A DNA stretch of 64,000 nucleotides from Falcatimonas sp. MSJ-15 (lineage in GTDB: Bacteria > Bacillota > Clostridia > Lachnospirales > Lachnospiraceae), in NCBI RefSeq assembly GCF_018918265.1, contig NZ_JAHLQC010000014.1, positions 39,247 through 103,246 of the forward strand. The letters are read 5' to 3'. The position numbers and the translations under genes are program-made. The number at the start of each line of letters is the position of its first letter. The stretch's first letter is position 1. Under the pieces are notes generated by a model. That model did no database searches and was not told the origin of the DNA. It saw nothing but the letters and a program-made list of their open reading frames with translations. Below are positions 26,252 through 34,161 of the stretch, in pieces.

Positions 26252-27145
26252 CTATTTATTTACGTATTGCAATCTTTTATATAGCACAGCTATAATAATG
26301 CCGCTTGCCAACACTATAGCTGTCAACAAACTTCCTTCAATTCCAAATGTGCCTCCGCTAAGCACTTCACAATCATTAGTTTCAAATGCAAATACGTTTT
26401 GTGATTGTGCCATTCCTGATACATTAAAACCATAAATATTTCCTTGTATAAAATTCCACATGCTATGTATTGCACTAATGCCCCAAATATTTCCAGTTTT
26501 CAATAAATAGATTGACTCGAATATTCCAAATAATATCAAATTTAATAAAGCAAGTACTTGAAATCCATTATTGAAACCATGTGTTAATCCAAATAAAATA
26601 GAATTAACCATCACCGCTACAAATATGGTATTTTTTCTGATTATAGATATCATGAAAAATCCACGAAATACTAACTCTTCGTAAAATCCCTGCAATAAAA
26701 ATCCGCCAAGAAATAAGAATATACTTATTTTATCCAAATTCACATTGAATCCATTAAAAATAAAAGTATTGAAAAGAACTCCCATCCATACTATGGCTGA
26801 TATCAGCATGGCTCCTACACACGCACCTTTTATATACTGCTTGCATACATGTCTTTTCATAAAACCCATACTCATAAAAGTTCTTTTTTCAATGCAGCAA
26901 CAATACAATACAACCAAACCAATTCCCAAAGCACATTCATATAATTGAATAAGCATGGATATCTCTTCGTTAATCACCGACTTCTGAAATAATGCAGCTT
27001 TTATTGCCTCCCCCGCAAATACCATTATCAAATTTATAGGTGTAAGAACAGCCAAGAATTTCAATATTTCAATCCAAACCCTATTTCCTCTTCCTGTTTT
27101 TCTTACCTCATCAACCAATGTAATATTTTCCTGTTTATATAACAT
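26252..27145 (-). CDS. CPBP (CAAX-type) intramembrane protease, last gene of RiPP cluster
   Basis: A 297-aa protein with eight or so membrane helices. All CPBP motifs are present: EELVFRGFF (EE-x-x-x-R, about residues 159-164), FGLTHGFNNGF (F-x-x-x-H) and HSMWNF (H-x-x-x-N/W). In lantibiotic and other peptide loci such proteins act in self-immunity or in peptide processing. It is the last gene of the leftward cluster, 110 bp after the ABC permease. Either role is possible. Confidence 0.85.
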   Translation of the reverse strand: MLYKQENITLVDEVRKTGRGNRVWIEILKFLAVLTPINLIMVFAGEAIKAALFQKSVINEEISMLIQLYECALGIGLVVLYCCCIEKRTFMSMGFMKRHVCKQYIKGACVGAMLISAIVWMGVLFNTFIFNGFNVNLDKISIFLFLGGFLLQGFYEELVFRGFFMISIIRKNTIFVAVMVNSILFGLTHGFNNGFQVLALLNLILFGIFESIYLLKTGNIWGISAIHSMWNFIQGNIYGFNVSGMAQSQNVFAFETNDCEVLSGGTFGIEGSLLTAIVLASGIIIAVLYKRLQYVNK

Positions 27146-27255
27146 AACTTTTTCCTTTTATTCTGATATAAAAAAGTCACAGAATCCAGTAATATACCAT
27201 TTTCATATCCCGACATTCGCATAATTCGTTATATTATTTCCGCCGAAATACGTTA

Positions 27256-28020
27256 TCATTCTTTTTTTGACAATGCACAAAGAGAAAGAATAAATGCAAC
27301 GACAGCCCAAAAAACAACTACTATCAAATCTAACAGACTTATAGACTTCGTCACAAATAACGCAGACCTTATTAAATTACTTATAGGAACAAATGGCAGC
27401 ACATTATAAATATACATAGACCACTCCGGGAGTCTTTCCGCTGGATATGTTATCGGTGAAAAAAGCAGTCCACCTATCATAATTACCTGTGTTGCCAATG
27501 CCATTGCACTAGGTGGAAGCCAGTAGGCAATACAAAATCCGATACAAATCAATGTAAACTGTGTAAGCAATATAATCAGGCAACTTTGTCCCGTTATATT
27601 TAGATTTATATCAAAACGCAGTACAGAAGCAATACAACCCATAATCACGCCTGGAACTGATGCAATTCCCCATATGATAATATCTGCTAACAAAATAATG
27701 TTTCTTGAAACTGGAAGCGTTCTTTGATATTCAAATATCCCATTTTGTTTTGCCTCACTTACAATCTGTGGTGCTAAAACACAGCCGACCGCAATCATGC
27801 CTAAAGTCAGTGCCCCGGACGATAAATAAACAACCGATGTATCATCAAGCTGTGGAAGAAATAGTGCCATTCCACATATTATTGCAATCGCAAATGCAGC
27901 CTGTGCCACACTGAATACCGGCACCAGATATTTGTGTCTTATCAGGCTCCAGAATATCACTCCTTTAAGTTTTGTCAAATAAGATGCCTGCGGTTTTGAT
28001 AATGTTTCTTTATTCTGCAT
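27256..28020 (-). CDS. ABC-2 type permease of the RiPP cluster
   Basis: A 254-aa protein with six membrane helices (first about residues 35-58). ABC2-membrane pattern including PERLPEWSMYIYNVLPFVPI near 205. Overlaps the ATPase gene by 11 bp. Expected to export the mature peptide or to protect the producer; parallels YydJ of the B. subtilis yyd locus. Confidence 0.82.
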   Translation of the reverse strand: MQNKETLSKPQASYLTKLKGVIFWSLIRHKYLVPVFSVAQAAFAIAIICGMALFLPQLDDTSVVYLSSGALTLGMIAVGCVLAPQIVSEAKQNGIFEYQRTLPVSRNIILLADIIIWGIASVPGVIMGCIASVLRFDINLNITGQSCLIILLTQFTLICIGFCIAYWLPPSAMALATQVIMIGGLLFSPITYPAERLPEWSMYIYNVLPFVPISNLIRSALFVTKSISLLDLIVVVFWAVVAFILSLCALSKKE

Positions 28021-28936
28021 CTATCATACCTCCATATTGCATATCCAATGTTGCAGATGTAAGCTTATAATTCAAAACTTTTCCCTGTCTTATAAGCTCC
28101 ATCAGCCAATTAACAGCATTTGAAACCTGATTTTCAGACAAGGTAAGCACCAACTGCATTTCATCTTCTCTGTATTCACTGGTTTCGGCATCCGGTAGAT
28201 CGTGCAACTCGTCCGTATCATGCAGGGATACTATCATTACATTTGAAACAAAGTCATTACTAATAACAGCCGTAGAAACATCACGAATTATACGACCTTT
28301 ATTCAGTAAAATATATCTGTCTGTATACTGTTCAACTTCAAGTAGATTATGGGTGACAACAAAAATCATATGCCCCTCTTTTGCTAGTTTTCTCATATAC
28401 TGCCATGTCAACTTACGTCTTATTGGATCAACATCATTTGTGGGCTCGTCAAGCAGAATTATGTCTGATGGGTATGCCACTGCCATTGCAAAAGAGGTCA
28501 GTCTCTGTAAACCACCGGATAATTTATTTCCTGTCTGGTCAGCCCACTGCTCAATATCCAAATCCTTTAACACTTGTTTTGTGCATAAATGCACCTGCTT
28601 TTCAGATACTCCTTTGATTCTCAAAATAGATTCTATGGACTGCCTTAGTGTTACTCCTTCAAGCGGAGCATGAAACTGGGGCATTATTGATACCAGTTCT
28701 CTCGCTACTTTTGAATTTTTTACCAATGATATTCCCTTATAAGTAATATCTCCACTGTCAGGTTTGGCATTACCTATAATCTGATTCAGCAGAGTTGTTT
28801 TCCCCGCGCCATTATGTCCAATAAGTGCGGTGATTTCAGAAGGATGCAGTTCTAATGAAATATTATCATTGGCTTTTATCTTCCCTCTTTTATATGTTTT
28901 ACTTATTGAATCAATAATTAAATTATTTGCTTTCAT
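28010..28936 (-). CDS. ABC transporter ATPase of the RiPP cluster
   Basis: A 308-aa protein: Walker A GHNGAGKTT, signature-like KLSGGLQR, Walker B DIILLDEPTND and switch His in FVVTHN. A C-terminal extension of about 90 residues follows the nucleotide-binding domain, as in BcrA/YydI-type ATPases. Coupled to the permease by overlap; 26 bp after the zincin gene. Confidence 0.88.
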   Translation of the reverse strand: MKANNLIIDSISKTYKRGKIKANDNISLELHPSEITALIGHNGAGKTTLLNQIIGNAKPDSGDITYKGISLVKNSKVARELVSIMPQFHAPLEGVTLRQSIESILRIKGVSEKQVHLCTKQVLKDLDIEQWADQTGNKLSGGLQRLTSFAMAVAYPSDIILLDEPTNDVDPIRRKLTWQYMRKLAKEGHMIFVVTHNLLEVEQYTDRYILLNKGRIIRDVSTAVISNDFVSNVMIVSLHDTDELHDLPDAETSEYREDEMQLVLTLSENQVSNAVNWLMELIRQGKVLNYKLTSATLDMQYGGMIDAE

Positions 28937-28962
28937 AAATTACCTCTTCTTTGTTCTTAAAA

Positions 28963-29862
28963 TTAAATAAACAGGTTAGCGTATATGCTCAATACAAACG
29001 GGATACCCCAAAAGACAACTACTGCTATCTCGACAAGCACTCCAATTACCTGAAACACTTTCCATATCAAGACATCCTTTTTATAAGTAAAATCAGCATC
29101 ATTCTCATTTCCCAGTGCAATCACAGGATTATCTAACAGAAGCATAAGTATCAAACGCCCATCCGTCTTTCTGTGAAAACGAAACTGCCATAATATTCTT
29201 ACCCAAAGGATCGACGCTGCCGCCAAAATAATCCAACTGTCATTATATAATCCCAGTATTGAACAAATACATAATATCAACAAATCGGACATTATTCCTG
29301 CTGACACGGCAGCCACTCTCCCCAAAAACGACCACACCCATATATGTGTCATGTTAACTGTAGCCATAGACTTTTTTAATACTATCTTTACCCCACCATT
29401 CCGCTTTTTCCATGTGTTTGCATACAGCATATGCAACAGTTCGTGAATCATTGTTGTAGCAATCGAAAATCCTATCATAAATATGACCGACATCCACATT
29501 GGAACATTGGCAGGTATCATTCTGTTTCCAAGCGGAATCCCGGAAAATGGAATAGTCATTAACACACCAAGCAATGCCATGACTGATATTATAAATACTC
29601 CCTGTCGTAACAGATTCCACTTTTTCCCTGTCGGTTCTTCCGGAATAACTGTATCCGATAACGCATCAACAAAAAAACCGCTATCCTTAAATACGGAAAT
29701 AACGCTCTCGTCAAAATTTGCTAATGCGTTACCGTCCTGACTTATGCACGTTGCAAATTCCTCTTCTACTACCAACGGCTCAGAATCAGCAGCCAAAATT
29801 ACATAATTGCCATTTTTTAATTTCCTGGAAAATATTGTTTTCAAAGTTATATTTGCTTCCAT
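28963..29862 (-). CDS. Membrane zinc metalloprotease (zincin) of the RiPP cluster
   Basis: A 299-aa protein. Residues 1-80 form a soluble N-terminal domain (VILAADSEPLVVEEEFA), then membrane helices from about 88. The zinc site HELLH is at residues 140-144 inside a hydrophobic helix, followed by a conserved-looking GRVAAVSAGIMSDL segment that may carry the third ligand Asp, as in site-2-type proteases. Similar in layout to YydH and related putative peptide zinc metalloproteases of RiPP loci. Expected to cleave the modified precursor peptide. Lies 14 bp after the E1 gene. Confidence 0.8.
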   Translation of the reverse strand: MEANITLKTIFSRKLKNGNYVILAADSEPLVVEEEFATCISQDGNALANFDESVISVFKDSGFFVDALSDTVIPEEPTGKKWNLLRQGVFIISVMALLGVLMTIPFSGIPLGNRMIPANVPMWMSVIFMIGFSIATTMIHELLHMLYANTWKKRNGGVKIVLKKSMATVNMTHIWVWSFLGRVAAVSAGIMSDLLILCICSILGLYNDSWIILAAASILWVRILWQFRFHRKTDGRLILMLLLDNPVIALGNENDADFTYKKDVLIWKVFQVIGVLVEIAVVVFWGIPFVLSIYANLFI

Positions 29863-29876
29863 CTTACACTCTGAGC

Positions 29877-31016
29877 CTACTTTCTATTTTCATAATATTG
29901 AAATATCTCCCAGTCCTCCTTTTTCCCTTTTCCGCAGGTAGGACACTTCTCTTTGTAACGTTTCCATGAAGGATGCCTAAATGAAGAACCATCTTCAAAA
30001 TTGATTTCATATTGTGTTCCCAGACTGCGTGGCTCTGCATATCCCGTTATCACGCGCACTGCTTCATCAACAATCGCTGCTGTAAGCTGAAAAATTGCCG
30101 GTGCATATGCTATAGTTGGTGGAGCAAAATCTATTTTTCTAAAAGCAACAAATTGCTCCACAAACTGCGGATCATTCATACTATAATGAAGATTTAAGCA
30201 GTCAAAACAACCTGTTACTCCAGGAATGACTGTAAACACTCTTCCTCTGCTTACCTGTGACGCTCCAAACACGCAAGGCACATTAGCTTTCACAATAGCT
30301 TCATTTACTATTCGCTGTGCAACAAACGGAGGCTCATCTATCGCACATATTACAAGGTTCACACCATCTATCACATCCAGTACATCCTCCGGCTTTTCTA
30401 TCTTCTTATTGTATGCCTCAATCTCAATATCCTTATTCATCTCAGAAATTGCCCTTGCCGCTGCTTCTGCTTTAGGTGTACCAATATCTGATTCTTTATA
30501 TAAAAGCTGTCTGCCTAAATTACTCTCTTCTACATTATCATAGTCCACAATTACAATTTTCTTTGGACCAAGTCCTGCAAGCATTGTAAGTATATTTGAA
30601 CCGCCTCCGCCTAGTCCCAACAAAAGAATCGTTGTTTCGCTAATTTTTCTTTGTGGTGTATATCTATTACCACCACTTCCTATATACCTGCTAAAATAAT
30701 TTATATTGGGCATATATCGAACCGGTACATCTGTTTCTTCCTCTAAAACTTCTTCTACAAATCCCTCATTGTCCAAAAGTTGTATTCCATCGATCACATC
30801 TTCCACTGTTAACTCTGGAAATACCTCTCGCACCTCTTCTATGACTGTCATAACCGGTCTGCCATCAAGCCTTGATGCCAATTCCCATAACTGCCCCTCT
30901 GGATCCCCAAACTCTGCTGTAATTCCAAGTTGTGCTCCAATCCTGAATTCCTGACTGTTTAATCTGTACAATGGATAGATTGGCTTAATTCTTGGTCTGT
31001 TATATAATGTATCCAT
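29877..31016 (-). CDS. E1-like / ThiF-family adenylyltransferase with N-terminal RRE-like domain
   Basis: I start at ATG 31016 (379 aa); an earlier TTG has no support. Residues 1-95 look like a winged-helix peptide-recognition (RRE/PqqD-like) domain: RPRIKPIYPLYRL, then LWELASRLDG and ELTVEDVIDGIQLLDNEGFV (all split). The E1 domain follows: glycine loop GLGGGGSN (134-141), IVDYDNVEESNLGRQ (Asp158/Asp160, Arg169), PKAEAA (Lys182), and two zinc pairs C270-x2-C273 and C358-x2-C361. Family members such as MccB, PaaA, MoeB and ThiF activate a carboxylate with ATP. No YcaO or radical SAM partner is present, so this is the only visible modifying enzyme of the cluster. Confidence 0.85.
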   Translation of the reverse strand: MDTLYNRPRIKPIYPLYRLNSQEFRIGAQLGITAEFGDPEGQLWELASRLDGRPVMTVIEEVREVFPELTVEDVIDGIQLLDNEGFVEEVLEEETDVPVRYMPNINYFSRYIGSGGNRYTPQRKISETTILLLGLGGGGSNILTMLAGLGPKKIVIVDYDNVEESNLGRQLLYKESDIGTPKAEAAARAISEMNKDIEIEAYNKKIEKPEDVLDVIDGVNLVICAIDEPPFVAQRIVNEAIVKANVPCVFGASQVSRGRVFTVIPGVTGCFDCLNLHYSMNDPQFVEQFVAFRKIDFAPPTIAYAPAIFQLTAAIVDEAVRVITGYAEPRSLGTQYEINFEDGSSFRHPSWKRYKEKCPTCGKGKKEDWEIFQYYENRK

Positions 31017-31107
31017 AATTATCACTCTTCTCCTTTTGCAAATTCTCGTATGTAGCACCAAAGACAAACTGAAGACTCATTTTGTCTCTTGGCACTACCA
31101 ACCTACC

Positions 31108-31129
31108 GGATCGTCTTAGAATACGATCC
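31108..31129 (-). promoter_or_regulatory. Hairpin across the precursor peptide stop codon
   Basis: Perfect 7-bp arms GGATCGT and ACGATCC around an 8-nt loop that contains the TAA stop of the peptide gene. No T-run follows, so it is more likely an RNA-stability or partial read-through element separating peptide from enzyme expression than a full terminator. Confidence 0.5.
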
Positions 31130-31181
31130 ACCATGCTGTTGCATCAACCTTAACAGCACGACGAACTGTAATGTTTTTCAT
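31116..31181 (-). CDS. Candidate RiPP precursor peptide, 21 residues
   Basis: ATG at 31181 stands 6 nt after the very strong ribosome site GGGAGGAGGTG. The peptide starts MKNITVRRAVKV and ends DATAWWIVF before TAA. The first half is basic (R7, R8, K11), the second half hydrophobic and aromatic with two adjacent Trp. There is no Cys, Ser or Asn in the C-terminal half, so heterocyclisation or MccB-type Asn modification is not obvious. It lies 100 bp upstream of the E1 gene, on the same strand and with no other gene between. Function is inferred from position and ribosome site; no homologue is claimed. Confidence 0.72.
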   Translation of the reverse strand: MKNITVRRAVKVDATAWWIVF

Positions 31182-31293
31182 AGTTTCACCTCCTCCCAGT
31201 CATACTGAATGCCCCACTACTGGTAACATTCTTTATATGTATACATTCCTCTGTCCCTATTTAAGAGTATACAAAAGAATGTGATACACTAAA

Positions 31294-32007
31294 TTAAATT
31301 TCCATTTTTCCTGCCTGACTTAACATGCTCTCGACGGCTAAAAATGTAATAATTCCCATACCAGCCAAAAGCAATATCATCGCTACTCCAGAAAAAAATG
31401 TCATAGCTGCTATCTGACACATTGTGACCATAATAATGCAGGATGCAACTATTGTTGCAATAACAGACTGCTTTCTGAACCCAATCCAGCTCGAAACAAT
31501 ACCACAAAATGCAGCAATCAGAGCATAACATACTAAATATATACTACTTGTTAACATAAGTCCTAATCTTACAATGTCATTGCCAATTGGAACGAAGCTT
31601 TCTGTTATCATGAAAACTGCGAGTACTATTGCTCCACTTATCAACATCGAACCAAATGTAAATAAAAATACTAATAGTATCTTGGTTTCCATTATTTTTT
31701 TTCGACTTATTGGATATGAAAATAATAAAATTGCTTTTTTCCCTCGATATTCATCCACAATAAACTTTGATGACATCGTTGCCGAGATTACAGAAAAAAT
31801 TCCCATCATGACTACCAATGTCAGTCCTATTACAAAATTGTAAGAACTAAATAATTCTGCATCGCTATCCCCTGGATCAATTTTGGGTATTGCTGCCATT
31901 AAATATATAAAGCCCAGTATAAAAAAAGTGCTTACCGCAACAGCAATTTGATATGGTCGTAAGCTATTTCTTTCCAATTCCAGAGAAAATAATCTGTTTA
32001 TTTTCAT
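31294..32007 (-). CDS. ABC-2 permease of the TetR-controlled transporter
   Basis: A 237-aa protein with six membrane helices; the segment DEYRGKKAILLFSYPISRKK between helices 2 and 3 is typical of ABC-2 permeases of the bacitracin/lantibiotic resistance type. Starts 4 bp after the ATPase stop. The 112-bp gap to the peptide gene contains TTTAGT and TATACT 16 bp apart (about 31280-31254), a possible promoter for the peptide operon. Confidence 0.82.
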   Translation of the reverse strand: MKINRLFSLELERNSLRPYQIAVAVSTFFILGFIYLMAAIPKIDPGDSDAELFSSYNFVIGLTLVVMMGIFSVISATMSSKFIVDEYRGKKAILLFSYPISRKKIMETKILLVFLFTFGSMLISGAIVLAVFMITESFVPIGNDIVRLGLMLTSSIYLVCYALIAAFCGIVSSWIGFRKQSVIATIVASCIIMVTMCQIAAMTFFSGVAMILLLAGMGIITFLAVESMLSQAGKMEI

Positions 32008-32011
32008 ATAC

Positions 32012-32743
32012 TCACTCTCCTTGAATCACTTTCATAAAATAATCTTCCAGTCCACCGGCATTTTGTTGTGATATATCCTGTGACTGAACCTCACGCACAA
32101 TTGTTCCATTAACCAAAAAACCTATATCATCCGCAACCAATTCTACCTCAGATAGAAAATGACTGGACATCAAAATTGTGACTCCCTGTTCTGAAAGATT
32201 ACGAAACAACTCTCTCATATCTCTTATTCCAACTGGATCCATTCCGTTTATTGGTTCATCAAGAATTAGTAAACTTGGTTCATGTACAAGTGCTCTCGCA
32301 ATAGCAAGCCTCTGACGCATTCCCAGCGAAAAAGTAGATACCTGCTGATCTGCCGAATCCTTCAACCCGACTTTTTCCAATATATTTTCAATTTTTTTGT
32401 CAGCATCTTTGCAGTCCATATACTCTGAATGTATTTTTAAATTCTTTCTTGCTGAAATGTGTTCATAAAAAACCGGAGTTTCTATTAGACTTCCTGTTCT
32501 GGCAAGAATTTCCAAGCTTTCATTTTTACAGTCCATTCCCAGAACTGTTGCCGTTCCCTGCGTGGCTGATGTTAATCCCAGCAATATCTTAAATAGTGTT
32601 GTCTTTCCCGCTCCATTTTGTCCAACCAAACAATATATCCTTCCTTTTTTTACACTCATATTGCAGCTATTTATAACCGTTTTTTTATTATAAGACTTCG
32701 ATAAATTATTTGTTTTTACAATATATACATCTTTAAGTTCCAT
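32012..32743 (-). CDS. ABC ATPase, lantibiotic/bacitracin-resistance type
   Basis: A 243-aa protein: Walker A GQNGAGKTT, the ETPVFYEHISARKNLKI stretch characteristic of the BcrA/SpaF/NisF-like group, signature FSLGMRQR, Walker B LLILDEPINGMDP (the INGMDP variant is also typical of that group) and SSHFLSE. With the following permease it likely forms a peptide efflux or immunity transporter. A TetR-type operator lies 15 bp upstream of the start. Confidence 0.88.
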   Translation of the reverse strand: MELKDVYIVKTNNLSKSYNKKTVINSCNMSVKKGRIYCLVGQNGAGKTTLFKILLGLTSATQGTATVLGMDCKNESLEILARTGSLIETPVFYEHISARKNLKIHSEYMDCKDADKKIENILEKVGLKDSADQQVSTFSLGMRQRLAIARALVHEPSLLILDEPINGMDPVGIRDMRELFRNLSEQGVTILMSSHFLSEVELVADDIGFLVNGTIVREVQSQDISQQNAGGLEDYFMKVIQGE

Positions 32744-32757
32744 TTATTCCTCCTTTT

Positions 32758-32776
32758 CATACATTCCGAATGTATG
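32758..32776. promoter_or_regulatory. Operator 1 for the TetR regulator
   Basis: A perfect 19-bp palindrome with arms CATACATTC and GAATGTATG around C, just upstream of the ATPase ribosome site. Half-sites equal those of operator 2 before tetR. Confidence 0.75.
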
Positions 32777-32777
32777 T

Positions 32778-32836
32778 ATTGATGTAAAAATAAAATAAAA
32801 TTGCATAATACAATTTTATTTTATTTTTACATCAAT
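32778..32836 (-). terminator. Perfect 26-bp inverted repeat at the 3' end of the TetR gene
   Basis: Arms of 26 bp (left 32778-32803, right 32811-32836; each contains TAAAATAAAATTG or its complement) are fully complementary around a 7-nt loop. The right arm includes the last codons of the TetR gene. AT-rich with U-rich ends: a terminator, or a barrier to read-through from tetR into the transporter. Confidence 0.6.
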
Positions 32837-33442
32837 CATCGATAATATTTGGTCGTTGAATAATGGCACACCCATACGCTCAAACATCTCTTTTACAAAC
32901 ATCACTTTATGTTGCATTTCTTCTTCTGATGCTGGAAATACAGATGGCATTAGCCACAATTCCAACAATGGCAGGATTTCTGCCAATTCTTTCGGATACT
33001 CCGTACTAATAGAACCATCTTCAATGCCTTCTTCAATCAGTTTATAAAACTCTGGTGACAGGTATTTTCTTTGTGATTCTATCATTCCAGCCAATATACG
33101 AGGATTCTCCAACAGTGGAATCGTATTTTTTGACAATGTGGCTCGTTCTGAATCTTCCCGATTTAACATCATAGCTTTCTGAATCTTCTGTAATCCATTT
33201 AACTCGTTCTGTTCTTTGACTACATTGAAAGGATTATTACCCAAAAACATCTTATCGCCCAAAGCATTTATAATCTCCTCTTTGGATTTAAAATGATGAT
33301 ATACTGCTCCTTTGGTTAATCCCCCTAAGTTATCAACAATATCTTGAATTGTTGTTTGCTCGTATCCTTTCTCTAAGAAAAGCCTTTGTGATACTTCCAA
33401 AATCTTCTCCACTGTTAATTCTGGATACTTATTTCTTGCCAT
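32816..33442 (-). CDS. TetR-family repressor of the RiPP/transporter region
   Basis: Start at 33442 (MARNKYPELTVEKIL, 208 aa) with AGGTGA 7 nt upstream; an in-frame extension of 37 residues has no ribosome site and would run across the promoter. Residues about 8-55 hold the TetR helix-turn-helix (EKGYEQTTIQDIVDNLGG; KGAVYHHFKSKEEII); the rest is an all-helical ligand domain. Palindromes before its own gene and before the ATPase share half-sites, indicating autoregulation and control of the transporter, probably relieved by the peptide or another toxic ligand. Confidence 0.85.
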   Translation of the reverse strand: MARNKYPELTVEKILEVSQRLFLEKGYEQTTIQDIVDNLGGLTKGAVYHHFKSKEEIINALGDKMFLGNNPFNVVKEQNELNGLQKIQKAMMLNREDSERATLSKNTIPLLENPRILAGMIESQRKYLSPEFYKLIEEGIEDGSISTEYPKELAEILPLLELWLMPSVFPASEEEMQHKVMFVKEMFERMGVPLFNDQILSMIDVKIK

Positions 33443-33461
33443 ATTATCTTCACCTGCAATA

Positions 33462-33511
33462 AATACATTCGTTACGTATGTATTTATATCATTATTTTTT
33501 CTCCCTGTCAA
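33462..33511 (-). promoter_or_regulatory. tetR promoter with operator 2
   Basis: On the minus strand TTGACA (33506-33511), 17 bp, TATAAA (33483-33488); the operator with arms AATACATTCG and CGTATGTATT around TTA (33462-33484) begins at the -10. Bound repressor would block its own transcription. Confidence 0.75.
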
Positions 33512-33544
33512 GTCTTTTCTAGTTCTTTTATAACTTTTTTTGTA

Positions 33545-33720
33545 GAATAGCAAGCACTGCCTGTGTCATGACACAGGCGAAATCCCCCACACTTTCCTAT
33601 CGCCTGTGTGGTTGAATTTCCATAGGGAAGTATCCCTAACCCTCTCTCGATTTTTCTTCAGTTTTCCGGTGGAATACCTTGACCTTTCCTACCGTCTTTG
33701 CTACAATTTGCTATGGGTAA
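33545..33720. other. Candidate origin of transfer (oriT) upstream of mobC
   Basis: A gene-free stretch rich in inverted repeats: a perfect 20-bp palindrome with arms GCCTGTGTCA and TGACACAGGC (33559-33578), a second CGCCTGTGTGG at 33601, and a stem TAGGGA/TCCCTA (about 33634-33649). CCCCCACAC lies between them. Position directly before mobC and relaxase is usual for oriT. The nic site cannot be named. Confidence 0.5.
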
Positions 33721-33752
33721 TTACACCCAAAATTGAATAAAACATAAAACAG

Positions 33753-33790
33753 ACTGTTGTAAAAATCGAACATTTTACAGCAGTTTTTTT
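33753..33790 (+). terminator. Terminator-like hairpin in the mobC leader
   Basis: Arms ACTGTTGTAAAA and TTTTACAGCAGT (one G-U) with a 7-nt loop, then seven T. It ends about 17 nt before the mobC ribosome site, leaving no room for a promoter in between, so it probably attenuates mobC-relaxase transcription. Confidence 0.7.
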
Positions 33791-33819
33791 GTACCCAAAT
33801 TTAGAAAGGACGTGGCACA

Positions 33820-34161
33820 ATGGCAAACCGAAACCGCACTAATCCGGTGCAATTTTATCTCAGTGATGATGAGCAGTACATTCTCAATACCAAGTTCAAA
33901 GCATCCGGCATGAAAAGCATGTCAGCCTTTTTACGCAAACTGATTTTATATGGATATGTGTATGATGTCGATTACAGTTATCTGCGAAATTATAATACAG
34001 AGCTTGGACGAATCAACTCAAGTCTGAATCAGATTGCAAAGCGGGTAAACAGTATCGGAAACATCTATCAGGACGATATGAATGAAGTAAAGGAGTTGAT
34101 GAATAAAGTATGGCATACACAAAAATCCATGCTATCAAAGCAACCGTTGATAAAGCAATAG
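33820..34161 (+). CDS. mobC: MobC-family relaxosome accessory protein
   Basis: A 113-aa protein preceded by AAAGGA. The N-terminal ribbon-helix-helix part (VQFYLSDDEQYILNTKFKAS) and SMSAFLRKLILYGYV are typical of MobC; the middle has the conserved LNQIAKRVNSIGNIY box (about 68-82). It binds oriT and helps relaxase nicking. The reading frame overlaps the relaxase gene by 52 bp. Confidence 0.9.
   Translation: MANRNRTNPVQFYLSDDEQYILNTKFKASGMKSMSAFLRKLILYGYVYDVDYSYLRNYNTELGRINSSLNQIAKRVNSIGNIYQDDMNEVKELMNKVWHTQKSMLSKQPLIKQ

Noticed and set aside
27146..27255. 38-codon frame starting MRMSGYENG as a second precursor peptide
   Set aside because: No ribosome site, overlaps the CPBP gene start in another frame.
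29877..31016. Housekeeping ThiF/MoeB
   Set aside because: An extra N-terminal RRE-like domain and the peptide/protease/ABC context do not fit thiamine or molybdopterin synthesis.
31000..31090. Frame MSLQFVFGATY between peptide and E1 genes as alternative precursor
   Set aside because: Weak ribosome site and overlap with the E1 start region; the 31116-31181 frame has far better signals.
26252..31181. Thiazole/oxazole (TOMM) or lantibiotic cluster
   Set aside because: No YcaO, LanB, LanC or LanM gene, and the peptide has no Cys or Ser.
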